DNA of 64,000 nt, taken from Catellatospora vulcania (GTDB lineage Bacteria; Actinomycetota; Actinomycetes; Mycobacteriales; Micromonosporaceae). Under the pieces are notes generated by a model. The model was not told where the DNA came from. It saw nothing but the letters and a program-made list of their open reading frames with translations, and made no database searches. How positions within the stretch are numbered: position 1 is the stretch's first letter; the number at the start of each line of letters is the position of its first letter. Location: assembly GCF_009720385.1 (NCBI RefSeq), contig NZ_ML769304.1:248001-312000 (forward strand), in the 5' to 3' direction. Positions 43,251 through 54,492 of the stretch are shown here, piece by piece. Position numbers and translations under genes: made by a program.

Positions 43251-44435
43251 ATGGCCGACTCCTTGACGGATCTGACCGTCGCACCCCCGGCCGTGGCGGC
43301 CCTGCTCGTGCAGCCGCGACGGGTCGCGGCCGCCGGGGCGTACGCGACCATGCTCGACCTCATCGCGCGAGGTGTCCTGGTGACGGACGTGGCGGCCGGG
43401 ACGGTCCAGGCGCCCCAGCCGCAGCCCGCGGGGCTGGCGCCGTACGAGAAGCAGGTCTTCGACGCCGTCGTCGCCCGGGTGCCGGGCGGATCCGGGCCGG
43501 TCCCGCTCGGCGCGATCGACCTCGGCTCCCCGGAGCAGGCAGCGCAGTGGCGTGAGCGGTTCACCGACCTGGTCGCCGAGGCCGCGACCGCCCGTGGGCT
43601 GGTGCGCCCGCGCGCTCCGCTGAGCGTGCGGGTCGCGCTCTGGAGCGTCTTCACGGTCCTGTGGGTCGGCGCGGCCGTCGTGGTGTGGCAGGCCGACCGC
43701 GCCCCGCTCGCCATCGCCGTGGTGCTCGTCGCGCGCCTGGTCTCCCTGCCGTTCCGGCTGCTGAAGCGGCTGGTGCCGGACGGCCGTGGCGTGGCCCTCG
43801 CGGCCCGGTACGCCCGGCTGCGCGCCGAGCCGGGCATCGGGCCCGGCGACCCGCGCGTGGCGTACGCCGTGGCCGCCGGGGCGCGCCCGCCCTGGCTGGG
43901 CACGTCTCCGTTCGCCGACGGCAGGCAGTCGTTCGCGTGGTCGCGGCGCGACGGGACGTGGCGGCGGGTCGCGGTCGTCGACGGTCGCGGGTTCACGTTC
44001 GGCTGGTCGCCGTGGGCGGCGCTGCTGTCGATGATACCGGCTGCGGTGTTCTTCGGGATCTGGCTGCTGCTGCTCGGCATGTTCTCGGCCGACCTGCGCG
44101 TCCAGGGGGCGGTGAGCTGGCCGGCGCTGCTGCTCGCGGCAGGCTGGGTGCTCTGGATCCTCGCGGTCGCCGGGATCGCGCTGCTCGGCTACCGCGGCCT
44201 GCACGACGTCCTGCGCCCAACACGGATCGTCAGCGGACCGGTGATCTGGCTGGAATCCGGTGTCGGCGACGAGACCACGACGTACCGCGTGGCGGTCGAC
44301 GACGGCGGCGACGTCGCCGTCCGCTACGAGATCGCCGCCTCGCTCTACCACCGGCTGCGCAAGGACGGATGGCTGCGGCTGGAGGTGACCCCGAAGCTCG
44401 GTCACGTACGCCGGGCGGAGATCGTCGACGGTTAG
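43251..44435 (+). CDS. DUF2207-like membrane protein
   Basis: 394 aa. An N-terminal soluble domain of winged-helix type has ATMLDLIARGVLVTD and PYEKQVFDAVVARVPG, as in the C-terminal half of DUF2207 'predicted membrane proteins'. There are hydrophobic helices at about 140-185, 262-285 and 300-325, and a final cytosolic beta domain (GPVIWLESGVGDETTTYRVAV). The usual N-terminal extracellular DUF2207 domain is not seen. Role unknown. It converges on the esterase gene. Confidence 0.6.
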   Translation: MADSLTDLTVAPPAVAALLVQPRRVAAAGAYATMLDLIARGVLVTDVAAGTVQAPQPQPAGLAPYEKQVFDAVVARVPGGSGPVPLGAIDLGSPEQAAQWRERFTDLVAEAATARGLVRPRAPLSVRVALWSVFTVLWVGAAVVVWQADRAPLAIAVVLVARLVSLPFRLLKRLVPDGRGVALAARYARLRAEPGIGPGDPRVAYAVAAGARPPWLGTSPFADGRQSFAWSRRDGTWRRVAVVDGRGFTFGWSPWAALLSMIPAAVFFGIWLLLLGMFSADLRVQGAVSWPALLLAAGWVLWILAVAGIALLGYRGLHDVLRPTRIVSGPVIWLESGVGDETTTYRVAVDDGGDVAVRYEIAASLYHRLRKDGWLRLEVTPKLGHVRRAEIVDG

Positions 44436-44495
44436 CCGGCCCGCCCGGCCCGCCCGCCCGGCCCGCTCGTCGCGGCGGCCGGGCAGGCCGTGGCG

Positions 44496-45371
44496 CTACG
44501 GCAGGCTATGGCGGGCGAAGAACTCGGCGATCAGGCTGGACGCGTCGACAGGGTGCTCGCGGCTGTTCGGCCACTCGTGGGCCATGGCCGGGATCGCATA
44601 CACGACATGCTCGCCGCCGTTGGCGCAGCCGGACACGCGGCGCTCGGCCTTGCCGCGCGCGCCGGCGATCGGGGTGACCACCGGCTCGGCACAGCCCGCG
44701 GCCTCCCGCCAGGACTGGTTCGTGGTGCTCCACGCGGGCGAGAGGATGTCCTGCCCGCCCTGGAACGTCACCACCGACACCGGGTTGGCCGCGCCGAGCG
44801 ACGCGGTCCACGCGGCCACGTTGTCCATCCGGCCGCTGACCGGCGCGATCGCCGCGAAGCGGCCAGGCAGCTCCCGGGCCAGCCGGTAGCTGAACGCGGC
44901 GCCGGCGGAGAAGCCTGCGACGTGAACGCGCTTGCGGTCGGCGTGCCAGGTGGACACGAGGTGGTCGACGAGGGCGGCGATGAATCCGATGTCGCCGCTG
45001 GCGGGGTCACCGGCGGTGCCCGGATCCCACGAGCCGCCCGCGCCCTGCGGGTAGGCGACCAGGAACCCGGCCCTGTCCGCGAGCGGGCTCATGCCGCTCT
45101 GGCCCGCCGCGCCCGCGCTGGTGCCGGGCCTGCCGTGCAGCACCAGGACCAGCGGCAGCGTCTGTCCCGGCTGGTAGCCGGGCGGCGCGTGCAGGGTGTA
45201 GTCGCGTTTCACCCCGGCGTGCACGATCGCGAGACGGTGGTCGCCCGGTCCGGGCTGGTCCGGCGGCAGGCTCAGCGCCGGGCTCGGGCTCGCCGCGGGC
45301 GGCGTCGGCGCGGCGGGGCTACAGGCGGTGAGTACGGTGACGATGCCGAGCAGGGCGAGGACTCGTTTCAC
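44496..45371 (-). CDS. Secreted PHB-depolymerase/feruloyl-esterase-like lipoprotein, second copy
   Basis: 291 aa. Lipobox VLTAC gives Cys17, followed by a Pro/Ser linker and an alpha/beta hydrolase: LVLVLHGRPGTSAG, SGMSPLADRAGFLVAYPQG, nucleophile elbow VAGFSAGAAFSYRLA, RFAAIAPVSG, VVTFQGGQD and AMAHEWPN. It resembles the 17.6-kb esterase along its length but differs at the elbow (GFSAG against GISNG) and the terminal His motif (AHEWP against GHSWP). GTG 45371 follows agggggt. It diverges from a PadR gene across a 55-bp operator region. Confidence 0.85.
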   Translation of the reverse strand: MKRVLALLGIVTVLTACSPAAPTPPAASPSPALSLPPDQPGPGDHRLAIVHAGVKRDYTLHAPPGYQPGQTLPLVLVLHGRPGTSAGAAGQSGMSPLADRAGFLVAYPQGAGGSWDPGTAGDPASGDIGFIAALVDHLVSTWHADRKRVHVAGFSAGAAFSYRLARELPGRFAAIAPVSGRMDNVAAWTASLGAANPVSVVTFQGGQDILSPAWSTTNQSWREAAGCAEPVVTPIAGARGKAERRVSGCANGGEHVVYAIPAMAHEWPNSREHPVDASSLIAEFFARHSLP

Positions 45372-45380
45372 GGGTACCCC

Positions 45381-45414
45381 CTATGTCAGAGTTGACATGT
45401 CAGAAGTTACATAG
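45381..45414. promoter_or_regulatory. PadR operator between esterase and padR-like gene
   Basis: Two overlapping ATGT-N8-ACAT sites (45383-45398 and 45397-45412), the PadR consensus, arranged as 14-bp direct repeats. They also form a larger dyad with CTATGT and ACATAG ends and TGACATGTCA at the exact centre. Confidence 0.78.
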
Positions 45415-45426
45415 TGAGGAGGCGGT

Positions 45427-46038
45427 ATGGCGGCCGTCGAGAGTGACGATTCGGCAACGACGGCCGGCTCGACGCTGGGCTACGCGCTGCTGTCCCTGCT
45501 CACCCGCGGCCCGGCCACCGGCTACCAGCTGACCCAGCAGGTCAAAGCACCCCTCGGGCACTTCTGGACGGCCCGGCACAGCCAGATCTACCCCGAACTG
45601 GCCCGCCTCGCCGCCGCGGGCTGGGTCGACTCCGTCGAGCAGGCGGGACCGGGCCCCCGTGCGAAGAAGACCTACGCCATCACCGCATCCGGGCTCGCGG
45701 CCCTGCGCGCGTGGCTCGTGATCCCGCCGACCGCCCAGCCGCGCAGCGAGATCACCCTGAAGGCGTATGCCGCCACCAGCGCCGACCCCGCTGCCATGGC
45801 CGCCGTCTACATCGACCTCGCCGAGCGGTCCGCACGCCTGCTCGCGGAGTACGAACAGGACGCGGAACGGATGCGCGCCGCCGGCCAGGACGATCCGGTC
45901 CACCCCCGGTTCGGCAACTTCGCGGTGCTGATGATGGGCATCGAGTCGCAGCGCGCCGTGCACCGCTGGGCCCGCTGGCTGGCCGCCTGCCTGCGCACCG
46001 GCCACCCCGTGGCCTACGGCGAACCCCCTGCGGATTGA
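45427..46038 (+). CDS. PadR-family transcriptional regulator
   Basis: 203 aa. The winged helix lies at about residues 15-90: LGYALLSLLTRGPATGYQLTQ in adjoining pieces, GHFWTARHSQIYPELARLAAAGWV and the wing RAKKTYAITASGLAAL. The C-terminal helical dimerisation domain (Vir-C like) covers 100-200. PadR repressors sense phenolic acids or drugs, which fits a divergent cinnamoyl-ester-type hydrolase. The operator just upstream suggests autoregulation plus control of the esterase. Gaggagg precedes the ATG. Confidence 0.9.
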   Translation: MAAVESDDSATTAGSTLGYALLSLLTRGPATGYQLTQQVKAPLGHFWTARHSQIYPELARLAAAGWVDSVEQAGPGPRAKKTYAITASGLAALRAWLVIPPTAQPRSEITLKAYAATSADPAAMAAVYIDLAERSARLLAEYEQDAERMRAAGQDDPVHPRFGNFAVLMMGIESQRAVHRWARWLAACLRTGHPVAYGEPPAD

Positions 46039-46048
46039 ACCGCCCCGA

Positions 46049-46054
46049 TACCGT
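46049..46054 (+). promoter_or_regulatory. -10 element of membrane hypothetical gene
   Basis: TACCGT with a 6-nt gap to GTG 46061. Confidence 0.45.
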
Positions 46055-46060
46055 ACGGCC

Positions 46061-46672
46061 GTGGCCGATATCGAGCGCGTCGTGGCGTACCTGCCGTTTG
46101 TGCTGGCGGTGCTGTACCTGGTGCTGGCGGCCGTCGCATGGCGCGCCATGCGCCGCTGGGGCGCCATCTGGATGCTGCTGCTGTTGCTGCCCGCGGCGGC
46201 GTTCTGCTCGATGACGGGATCGCGCACCACGGACGAGCTGGTGGCCTCGTGGCACGCCGAGCGCGGTGACGGCGTGGCGGGCCGGTTCGTGGCCACCGAG
46301 GTGAACGTGAACGACTCGACGCCGGCCGCGGAGACCTGGATCGGCACGTTCATCGCGGAGGATCACGACATCCGCGACGGCGTACGCCTGGACAATCCAC
46401 CGCCCGACATGCGGCCCGGCACCGCCGTGCCCGCCCGCGACACCGGAGCCACCCTGGCCGTCTACGGCGACGGCCCGCACGGGGCCTTCCAGGACCAGTT
46501 GATCATGGCGAGCATCCAGGCCCTGCTGTGGCTGGCCCCGGGCCTCTGGCTGCTGTTCGCGGTGCTGCGCAGGCGGCGGATCACGCCCGCGCACCAGCTG
46601 TCGGGCACGGGCGACGACACCGGTCTGGACCATCCCGTGCCCGACTTCACGGACTCGGACGACGACGACTGA
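46061..46672 (+). CDS. Two-helix membrane protein, unknown
   Basis: 203 aa. There is an N-terminal helix pair (LPFVLAVLYLVLAAVAW, AIWMLLLLLPAAAFC), an extracytoplasmic beta-rich domain (about 55-145), a third helix near 148-168, and an acidic tail ending DFTDSDDDD. No family recognised. It lies 22 bp after the PadR gene but has its own -10 element. It is unclear whether it belongs with the rtcB gene 143 bp downstream. Confidence 0.6.
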   Translation: MADIERVVAYLPFVLAVLYLVLAAVAWRAMRRWGAIWMLLLLLPAAAFCSMTGSRTTDELVASWHAERGDGVAGRFVATEVNVNDSTPAAETWIGTFIAEDHDIRDGVRLDNPPPDMRPGTAVPARDTGATLAVYGDGPHGAFQDQLIMASIQALLWLAPGLWLLFAVLRRRRITPAHQLSGTGDDTGLDHPVPDFTDSDDDD

Positions 46673-46815
46673 CTACCGTCTCGCCCGTCGGGCGACCTGG
46701 CGCAGCACGCCGATGGTCGCTCGCACGCTGCGCGCGGGACACTGATATTGAGTGGCCAGACGGCACGCGGCTCGGCACACTCCTCAGTCGGCGCCAACGA
46801 CGGGGGAACACCGAA

Positions 46816-48003
46816 ATGCCTTTCCAGACCATCAGTGACACTGCAGCGCCGCTGCGGCTGTGGGCCGATCCCGCGGCCGTGGACGAACGCGCCATGGACC
46901 AGCTCCGCAACGTCGCCGCCCTGCCGTGGACGCATGCCGTGGCCGTGATGCCCGACGTGCACGTCGGCATCGGCGCGACGGTCGGCTCCGTCATCGCCAT
47001 GCGCGGCGCGGTGGCTCCGGCCGCCGTCGGCGTGGACATCGGCTGCGGCATGACCGCACAGTTGACGTCGCTGCGAGCCGGCGACCTGCCCGACGACCTG
47101 GCCAGGTTGCGGGCCGCGATCGAGAAGGCCGTGCCGGTCGGCATGGGCCTGCACCAGCACTCGGTCGACGTCGACCACCTCAACACGGGCCTGCGCGGCT
47201 GGCACCGGTTCTGGACCGATTTCGACGACCTGTCGGCCCAGCAGGTGCTGCGGCGCAAGGGCCGGGTGATGCAGCAGCTGGGCACGCTCGGCGGCGGCAA
47301 CCACTTCATCGAGGTGTGCCTGGACGGCGAGGGCCGGGTGTGGCTGATGCTGCACTCGGGCTCCCGCGGGGTCGGCAACGACCTGGCGCAGTACCACATC
47401 GCCAAGGCCAAGGACCTGCCGCACAACGCCGACCTGCCGGACCCGGACCTGGCCGTGTTCGTCACCGGCGAGCCGACGATGGAGGCCTACCGCCGGGACC
47501 TGTTCTGGGCGCAGGACTACGCCCGGCGCAACCGGGCGGTGATGATGGCGCTGCTGCGCGAGGTGGTGCGTAAGCAGTTCAAGAAGGTCGCCTTCGAGCC
47601 GGAGATCTCCTGCCACCACAACTATGTGGCGGAGGAGACGCACGACGGGCAGGAGCTGCTGGTCACCCGCAAGGGCGCGATCCGCGCGGGTGCGGGCGAC
47701 TTCGGCATCATCCCGGGCTCGATGGGCGCGTCGTCGTTCATCGTGCGGGGCCTCGGCTCGGCCGCGGCGCTGCAGTCGGCCTCGCACGGCGCGGGCCGCA
47801 AGATGAGCCGCAACGAGGCACGCCGCCGCTTCAACACCCGCGACCTGGCCGAGCAGACCAAGGGCGTCGAGTGCCGCAAGGACAACGGTGTCGTGGACGA
47901 GATCCCCGCCGCCTACAAGGACATCGACGAGGTCATGGCCCAGCAGTCCGACCTGGTCACCGTGGTCGCCCGCCTCAAGCAGATCGTCTGCGTCAAGGGC
48001 TGA
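46816..48003 (+). CDS. rtcB: RtcB-family RNA ligase
   Basis: Joins RNA 3'-phosphate or 2',3'-cyclic phosphate ends to 5'-OH ends using GTP and Mn. 395 aa. Metal and nucleotide residues are in place: Asp47 in MPDVHVGIG, Cys77 in VDIGCG, Asn162/His163 in GGGNHFIE, His180 in LHSGSRG, the CHHNY pair near 267, and the guanylylated His324 in ASHGAGRKMSR. ATG 46816 follows gggggaac. No archease gene is visible. The multidomain RNA-end enzyme at 49.4-52.2 kb is the likely functional companion. Confidence 0.92.
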   Translation: MPFQTISDTAAPLRLWADPAAVDERAMDQLRNVAALPWTHAVAVMPDVHVGIGATVGSVIAMRGAVAPAAVGVDIGCGMTAQLTSLRAGDLPDDLARLRAAIEKAVPVGMGLHQHSVDVDHLNTGLRGWHRFWTDFDDLSAQQVLRRKGRVMQQLGTLGGGNHFIEVCLDGEGRVWLMLHSGSRGVGNDLAQYHIAKAKDLPHNADLPDPDLAVFVTGEPTMEAYRRDLFWAQDYARRNRAVMMALLREVVRKQFKKVAFEPEISCHHNYVAEETHDGQELLVTRKGAIRAGAGDFGIIPGSMGASSFIVRGLGSAAALQSASHGAGRKMSRNEARRRFNTRDLAEQTKGVECRKDNGVVDEIPAAYKDIDEVMAQQSDLVTVVARLKQIVCVKG

Positions 48004-48008
48004 GACGA

Positions 48009-48055
48009 AGGAAGGGCACCTTCACCACGCCATGCGTCGTGAAGGTGCCCTTCCT
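48009..48055 (+). terminator. Long perfect hairpin after rtcB
   Basis: 17-bp perfect stem AGGAAGGGCACCTTCAC / GTGAAGGTGCCCTTCCT with a 13-nt loop that can itself pair ACG/CGT. It starts 6 nt after the rtcB stop, with no T tract. Similar aggaaggg palindromes are common in actinomycete intergenic DNA (from memory). Confidence 0.7.
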
Positions 48056-48236
48056 GACACCGCAGTGCTGCTGAGCAGCGTCGTGGCGGGGGCTGCGTGA
48101 ACGCGGGCCGAACTCCCCGTGCACATGATCGGCAAGCCTTGCCTTCGGCATGCCGGACGGTCCACTATGTACCGCATCCATTGAGACACATGAGATCCTG
48201 CGCCACGAGCGCGGGATCGGATGCGAAGGAGACGTC

Positions 48237-49355
48237 ATGCGCCCATCGCCCCTGCGCCATCTCGTCCTACCGGTCTGTATCGCGGCCGCCGCCGTGCTCA
48301 CCGCGTCCCCGGCCACCGCGCACGTCCCCCACCAGGCCATCGCGCAGCAGTCCCCCGCGCTCGCCCCGGCCGGGGTCGCGTCCACCCTGGACACCCTCGC
48401 CCGGCAGGTGGCCGCCTCGCTGACCGACCCCTCCGCGCGCCGCGCCCTGGTCTCCGCGGTGCGATCCGGTCCCGTCGACCTGTCCACGCTGCGGGCCGGC
48501 ACCGCCCTCACCGGCCGGGTCGACACCGCCGACCGGGCCGTACGCGCCGCCAAGGGCCTGCCTGCGTCCGTCGGCTCGCTGGTCCGGGCCCGCCTGGCCG
48601 CCGACGGCATGTCCGCCGCCCTCGCCGCGGGCGCCGTCCCGCTGGTCGCCGCCGCCCCCGGTGACGACGAGGCCGCGGCGATCGTCGCCTACGAGCCCGA
48701 CGGCCGCCGCGTGCTGCTCGACCCGGCCCGCGTGCCCACCCGCCCCGTGATCGTCGTCGAGGTGGACGTCGCCAAGGCGCTGCCCGCCGGCCTGGACATC
48801 CTGCGGCAGGCGCTCGCCCAGCGCGGCGTCTCCCCCGTGTCCGCGCCCGCCGCGCTCGCGAACGGCGGCTACTGGGCCACCAAGGTCAACGCCGTCCGGC
48901 TGTCCGACGACCAGGAACCGTGGATCAAGGGCGCGGCCGAGGTCTACAGCATCGTCAGCGGCTTCGGCCTCGACGGCCACCCCAAGGTCGACGTCGTGCA
49001 GATGCCCTACCTGGACCACGACGGCACCACGTACTACCCGAACCAGCTGCTGGTGCACTTCTCCGCGTACAAGTACAACCTTGCCGACGTCGTGATGATG
49101 GAGGACGACGGCGACACCAACTACCAGCAGCTCGCCCAGGCCATCGCCGCGGTGCTGCTGACCATCGCCGACGTCGGGGCGTACATCCCGCTGGTCGACG
49201 CGATCCTGTCGGCCATCCCGACGTCCTGGTGGACCGACGACCCCGACTTCGTCGACGCCTGGTACACCCTGTCCACCGCGAGCAGCGGCCGGCTCAACGG
49301 CGCGGGCGCCCACGGGTGGCTGGAGGTCAGCCCGTACTGGGTGGCCCCGCTCTGA
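48237..49355 (+). CDS. Secreted DUF3103-family protein
   Basis: 372 aa with a Sec signal peptide (PVCIAAAAVLTASPATAH, cut near residue 28). A helical region (45-120) is followed by an alpha/beta part, then the DUF3103-like core VYSIVSGFGLDGHPKVDVVQ (in adjoining pieces), PYLDHDGTTYYPNQLLVHF and MMEDDGDTNYQQL, ending WLEVSPYWVAPL. Function unknown. It has a consensus aaggaga ribosome site. It separates rtcB from the multidomain RNA enzyme without obvious RNA connection. Confidence 0.75.
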   Translation: MRPSPLRHLVLPVCIAAAAVLTASPATAHVPHQAIAQQSPALAPAGVASTLDTLARQVAASLTDPSARRALVSAVRSGPVDLSTLRAGTALTGRVDTADRAVRAAKGLPASVGSLVRARLAADGMSAALAAGAVPLVAAAPGDDEAAAIVAYEPDGRRVLLDPARVPTRPVIVVEVDVAKALPAGLDILRQALAQRGVSPVSAPAALANGGYWATKVNAVRLSDDQEPWIKGAAEVYSIVSGFGLDGHPKVDVVQMPYLDHDGTTYYPNQLLVHFSAYKYNLADVVMMEDDGDTNYQQLAQAIAAVLLTIADVGAYIPLVDAILSAIPTSWWTDDPDFVDAWYTLSTASSGRLNGAGAHGWLEVSPYWVAPL

Positions 49356-49363
49356 TCACCTCC

Positions 49364-49395
49364 GCCGTGGGCCCGCCGCGAAACGGGCCCACGGC
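49364..49395. terminator. Shared bidirectional terminator
   Basis: Perfect 12-bp stem GCCGTGGGCCCG / CGGGCCCACGGC with an 8-nt loop, midway between the convergent stops at 49355 and 49402. Confidence 0.7.
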
Positions 49396-49401
49396 AGCAG
49401 C

Positions 49402-52203
<2,802 letters not shown>

Positions 52204-52347
52204 GTCCCCCGCCTGTCGTTGATCGACCCAAGTATTCCCACAGGCCCGCCCCGCACCTACCGGATTTCGCCTCAGCGATCGCGTTAAAACGTCTCTGAAC
52301 TGGGAAAATGGAAAGGAAGTGCCGATACACGACTGGGGGTGGCACCG

Positions 52348-53550
52348 ATGCCGGGCAACAAGACCGTCGTCTACCAGGGCCCTGGGCACGTCAGCGTCGA
52401 AGACCTCGACTACCCGAAGCTGGAACTACCGGAACAGCACCGCAAGATCAACCATGGCGCGATCCTGAAGGTCGTCGCCACCAACATCTGCGGCAGCGAC
52501 CAGCACATGGTCCGCGGCCGCACCACCGCCCCGGAGGGGCAGACACTGGGCCACGAGATCACCGGCGAGGTGGTCGAAGTCGGCCCTGATGTCGAGTTCA
52601 TCAAGGTCGGCGACCTGTGCTCGGTGCCGTTCAACATCGCCTGCGGCCGGTGCCGCATGTGCATGGAGGGCCACACGGGCGTATGCCTCAACGTCAACCC
52701 GGCCCGCGCCGGTGCGGCGTACGGCTACGTGGACATGGGTGGCTGGCGTGGCGGCCAGGCGCAGTACGTGCTGGTGCCGTACGCGGACTTCAACCTGCTG
52801 AAGTTCCCGGACAAGGACCGGGCCATGGACAAGATCCTGGACCTGGCCATGCTGAGCGACATCTTCCCGACCGGTTACCACGGCTGCTACACCGCGGGCG
52901 TGACCACCGGTTCCACGGTCTACATCGCCGGGGCCGGACCTGTCGGGCTGGCGGCGGCGACGTCGGCGTTCCTGCTGGGCGCGGCGGTCGTCATCGTCGG
53001 CGACCTCAACGAGCAGCGGCTGGCCCAGGCCCGCAGCTTCGGCTGCGAGACCGTCGACCTGACCGAGGATGCCGCGCTCGCGGAGATGATCGAGCAGATC
53101 ACCGGTGACCCGGAGGTCGACGCCGCGGTCGACGCGGTCGGGTTCGAGGCGCGCGGGCACGGCGCGGACGCCGGCGAGGAACCGGCCACGGTGCTCAACG
53201 ACATCATGTCGATCGCCCGGCCGGCGGCCCGGCTGGGTGTGCCGGGGCTGTACGTGACCGGCGACCCGGGCGGCAAGGACGAGGAGGCCAAGGTCGGCAG
53301 CCTGCGTGTGCGCATCGGGCTGGGCTGGGCGAAGTCGCACAGCTTCACCACCGGGCAGTGCCCGGTCAAGAAGTACAACCGGCAGTTGATGATGGCGATC
53401 CTGCACGACCGCACGCACATCGCCAAGAACGTGCACGCCACGGTGCTGCCCATCGACGACGCCCCGAAGGGTTACACCGATTTCGACCACGGCGCGGCGA
53501 GCAAGTACGTGCTCGACCCGAACCGCGAGCTGGTCGGCGCGGGCGTCTGA
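52348..53550 (+). CDS. fdhA: Glutathione-independent formaldehyde dehydrogenase
   Basis: 400 aa, zinc-containing medium-chain dehydrogenase that oxidises formaldehyde to formate with bound NAD. Catalytic-zinc region NICGSDQHMV and GHEITGEV; structural-zinc loop CGRCRMCMEGHTGVC with four Cys; NAD fold IAGAGPVGLAAAT; and the family-specific insert VDAAVDAVGFEARGHG. The extended C-terminus (TGQCPVKKYNRQLM) is typical of the Pseudomonas putida enzyme group. ATG 52348 follows gggggtgg; an in-frame GTG lies 3 codons earlier. The stop directly abuts the convergent gene. Confidence 0.93.
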   Translation: MPGNKTVVYQGPGHVSVEDLDYPKLELPEQHRKINHGAILKVVATNICGSDQHMVRGRTTAPEGQTLGHEITGEVVEVGPDVEFIKVGDLCSVPFNIACGRCRMCMEGHTGVCLNVNPARAGAAYGYVDMGGWRGGQAQYVLVPYADFNLLKFPDKDRAMDKILDLAMLSDIFPTGYHGCYTAGVTTGSTVYIAGAGPVGLAAATSAFLLGAAVVIVGDLNEQRLAQARSFGCETVDLTEDAALAEMIEQITGDPEVDAAVDAVGFEARGHGADAGEEPATVLNDIMSIARPAARLGVPGLYVTGDPGGKDEEAKVGSLRVRIGLGWAKSHSFTTGQCPVKKYNRQLMMAILHDRTHIAKNVHATVLPIDDAPKGYTDFDHGAASKYVLDPNRELVGAGV

Positions 53551-54492
53551 CTACATGGCCACGGCCGTGCCGACGCCATGGGCCCGCGCCCAGTCGTGCA
53601 CGACCGCGGCGGCGGCCACGTCGAGGGCGCCGTGGCCGGTCGACTTGAACACCGTCAGCCCGCCCCGGCCCGCGCGGCCGGGGCGGGCGCCGTCCAGCAC
53701 CGCGCCGAGCAGCGTGACCCGGCCCGGGTCGAGACCCTGCAGTTCGTACGCCCCGGCGGGCGGCGCGGCGGTGACCGCCCCCGGCCACTCCGCGAACAGC
53801 GTGCCGTCGGCGACCACGGCCGGGTCGAGTTCGTGCCCGTGCGAGCCGCCTACCGAGCTGACATGCACGTCTTCGCGCAGCCAGGCCCTCGGGAAGAGCG
53901 GCTCTGTCGCGCCGGTGCAGCAGAACACCACGTCGGCGTCGCGTACCGCGGCCTCGATGGTCGCCGCCTCGGCCTTCGGGTGCCGGGCCGCCAGTTCCGC
54001 CGTGCGGGCGGCGTCCCGGCCGCCGACGACGACCGGGATCGTCGCATCCAGCGCCGCGAGCATGGCGACCTGCGCGGTGGCCTGCACGCCGGCGCCGAGG
54101 ACGGCGACCCGGGACGGTTGCGGCAGCAGTGCCCGCATGCTGAGCGTCGCCGACGCGGCGGTGCGTACGGCGGTCAGCGGCTCGGCGTCGAGCAGGGCAC
54201 GCACCCGGCCGTCGTGCTCGTCGAACAGCGCCACCAGGCCGCGATGTGAGCTGCGCCCGGACTGCCCGGGGCTGGAGAACACGGAGACCAGCTTGGCGGC
54301 GAGGCCGATCCCTGGGACGTACGCGGGCATCGCGCCGAGCAACCCACCGGGCGCCTGGGCGGCGATGCGCGGCGGCGCGCTGACCTCGCCCCGGCTCAGC
54401 GCGACGAGCGCGACCGAGACCGCGTCGAGCACCCGCAGCAGGTCGAGCCCAGCCCTGGTCTGCTCCTTGTCGAGCACGAGCACCTGGTTCAT
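53551..54492 (-). CDS. Ornithine cyclodeaminase/mu-crystallin-family enzyme
   Basis: 313 aa. N-terminal barrel-like part with GLLGAMPAYVPGIGLAAKLV; NAD(P)-binding SRVAVLGAGVQATAQVAML, preceded by LTAVRTAASATLSMRAL; C-terminal ADVVFCCTGATEPLF and STGHGALDVA. The family includes ornithine cyclodeaminase, alanine dehydrogenase and imine reductases. The ATG overlaps the IclR stop, so it is co-expressed with that regulator and probably acts on the amino or imino product of the divergent hydrolases (inference). Confidence 0.87.
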   Translation of the reverse strand: MNQVLVLDKEQTRAGLDLLRVLDAVSVALVALSRGEVSAPPRIAAQAPGGLLGAMPAYVPGIGLAAKLVSVFSSPGQSGRSSHRGLVALFDEHDGRVRALLDAEPLTAVRTAASATLSMRALLPQPSRVAVLGAGVQATAQVAMLAALDATIPVVVGGRDAARTAELAARHPKAEAATIEAAVRDADVVFCCTGATEPLFPRAWLREDVHVSSVGGSHGHELDPAVVADGTLFAEWPGAVTAAPPAGAYELQGLDPGRVTLLGAVLDGARPGRAGRGGLTVFKSTGHGALDVAAAAVVHDWARAHGVGTAVAM

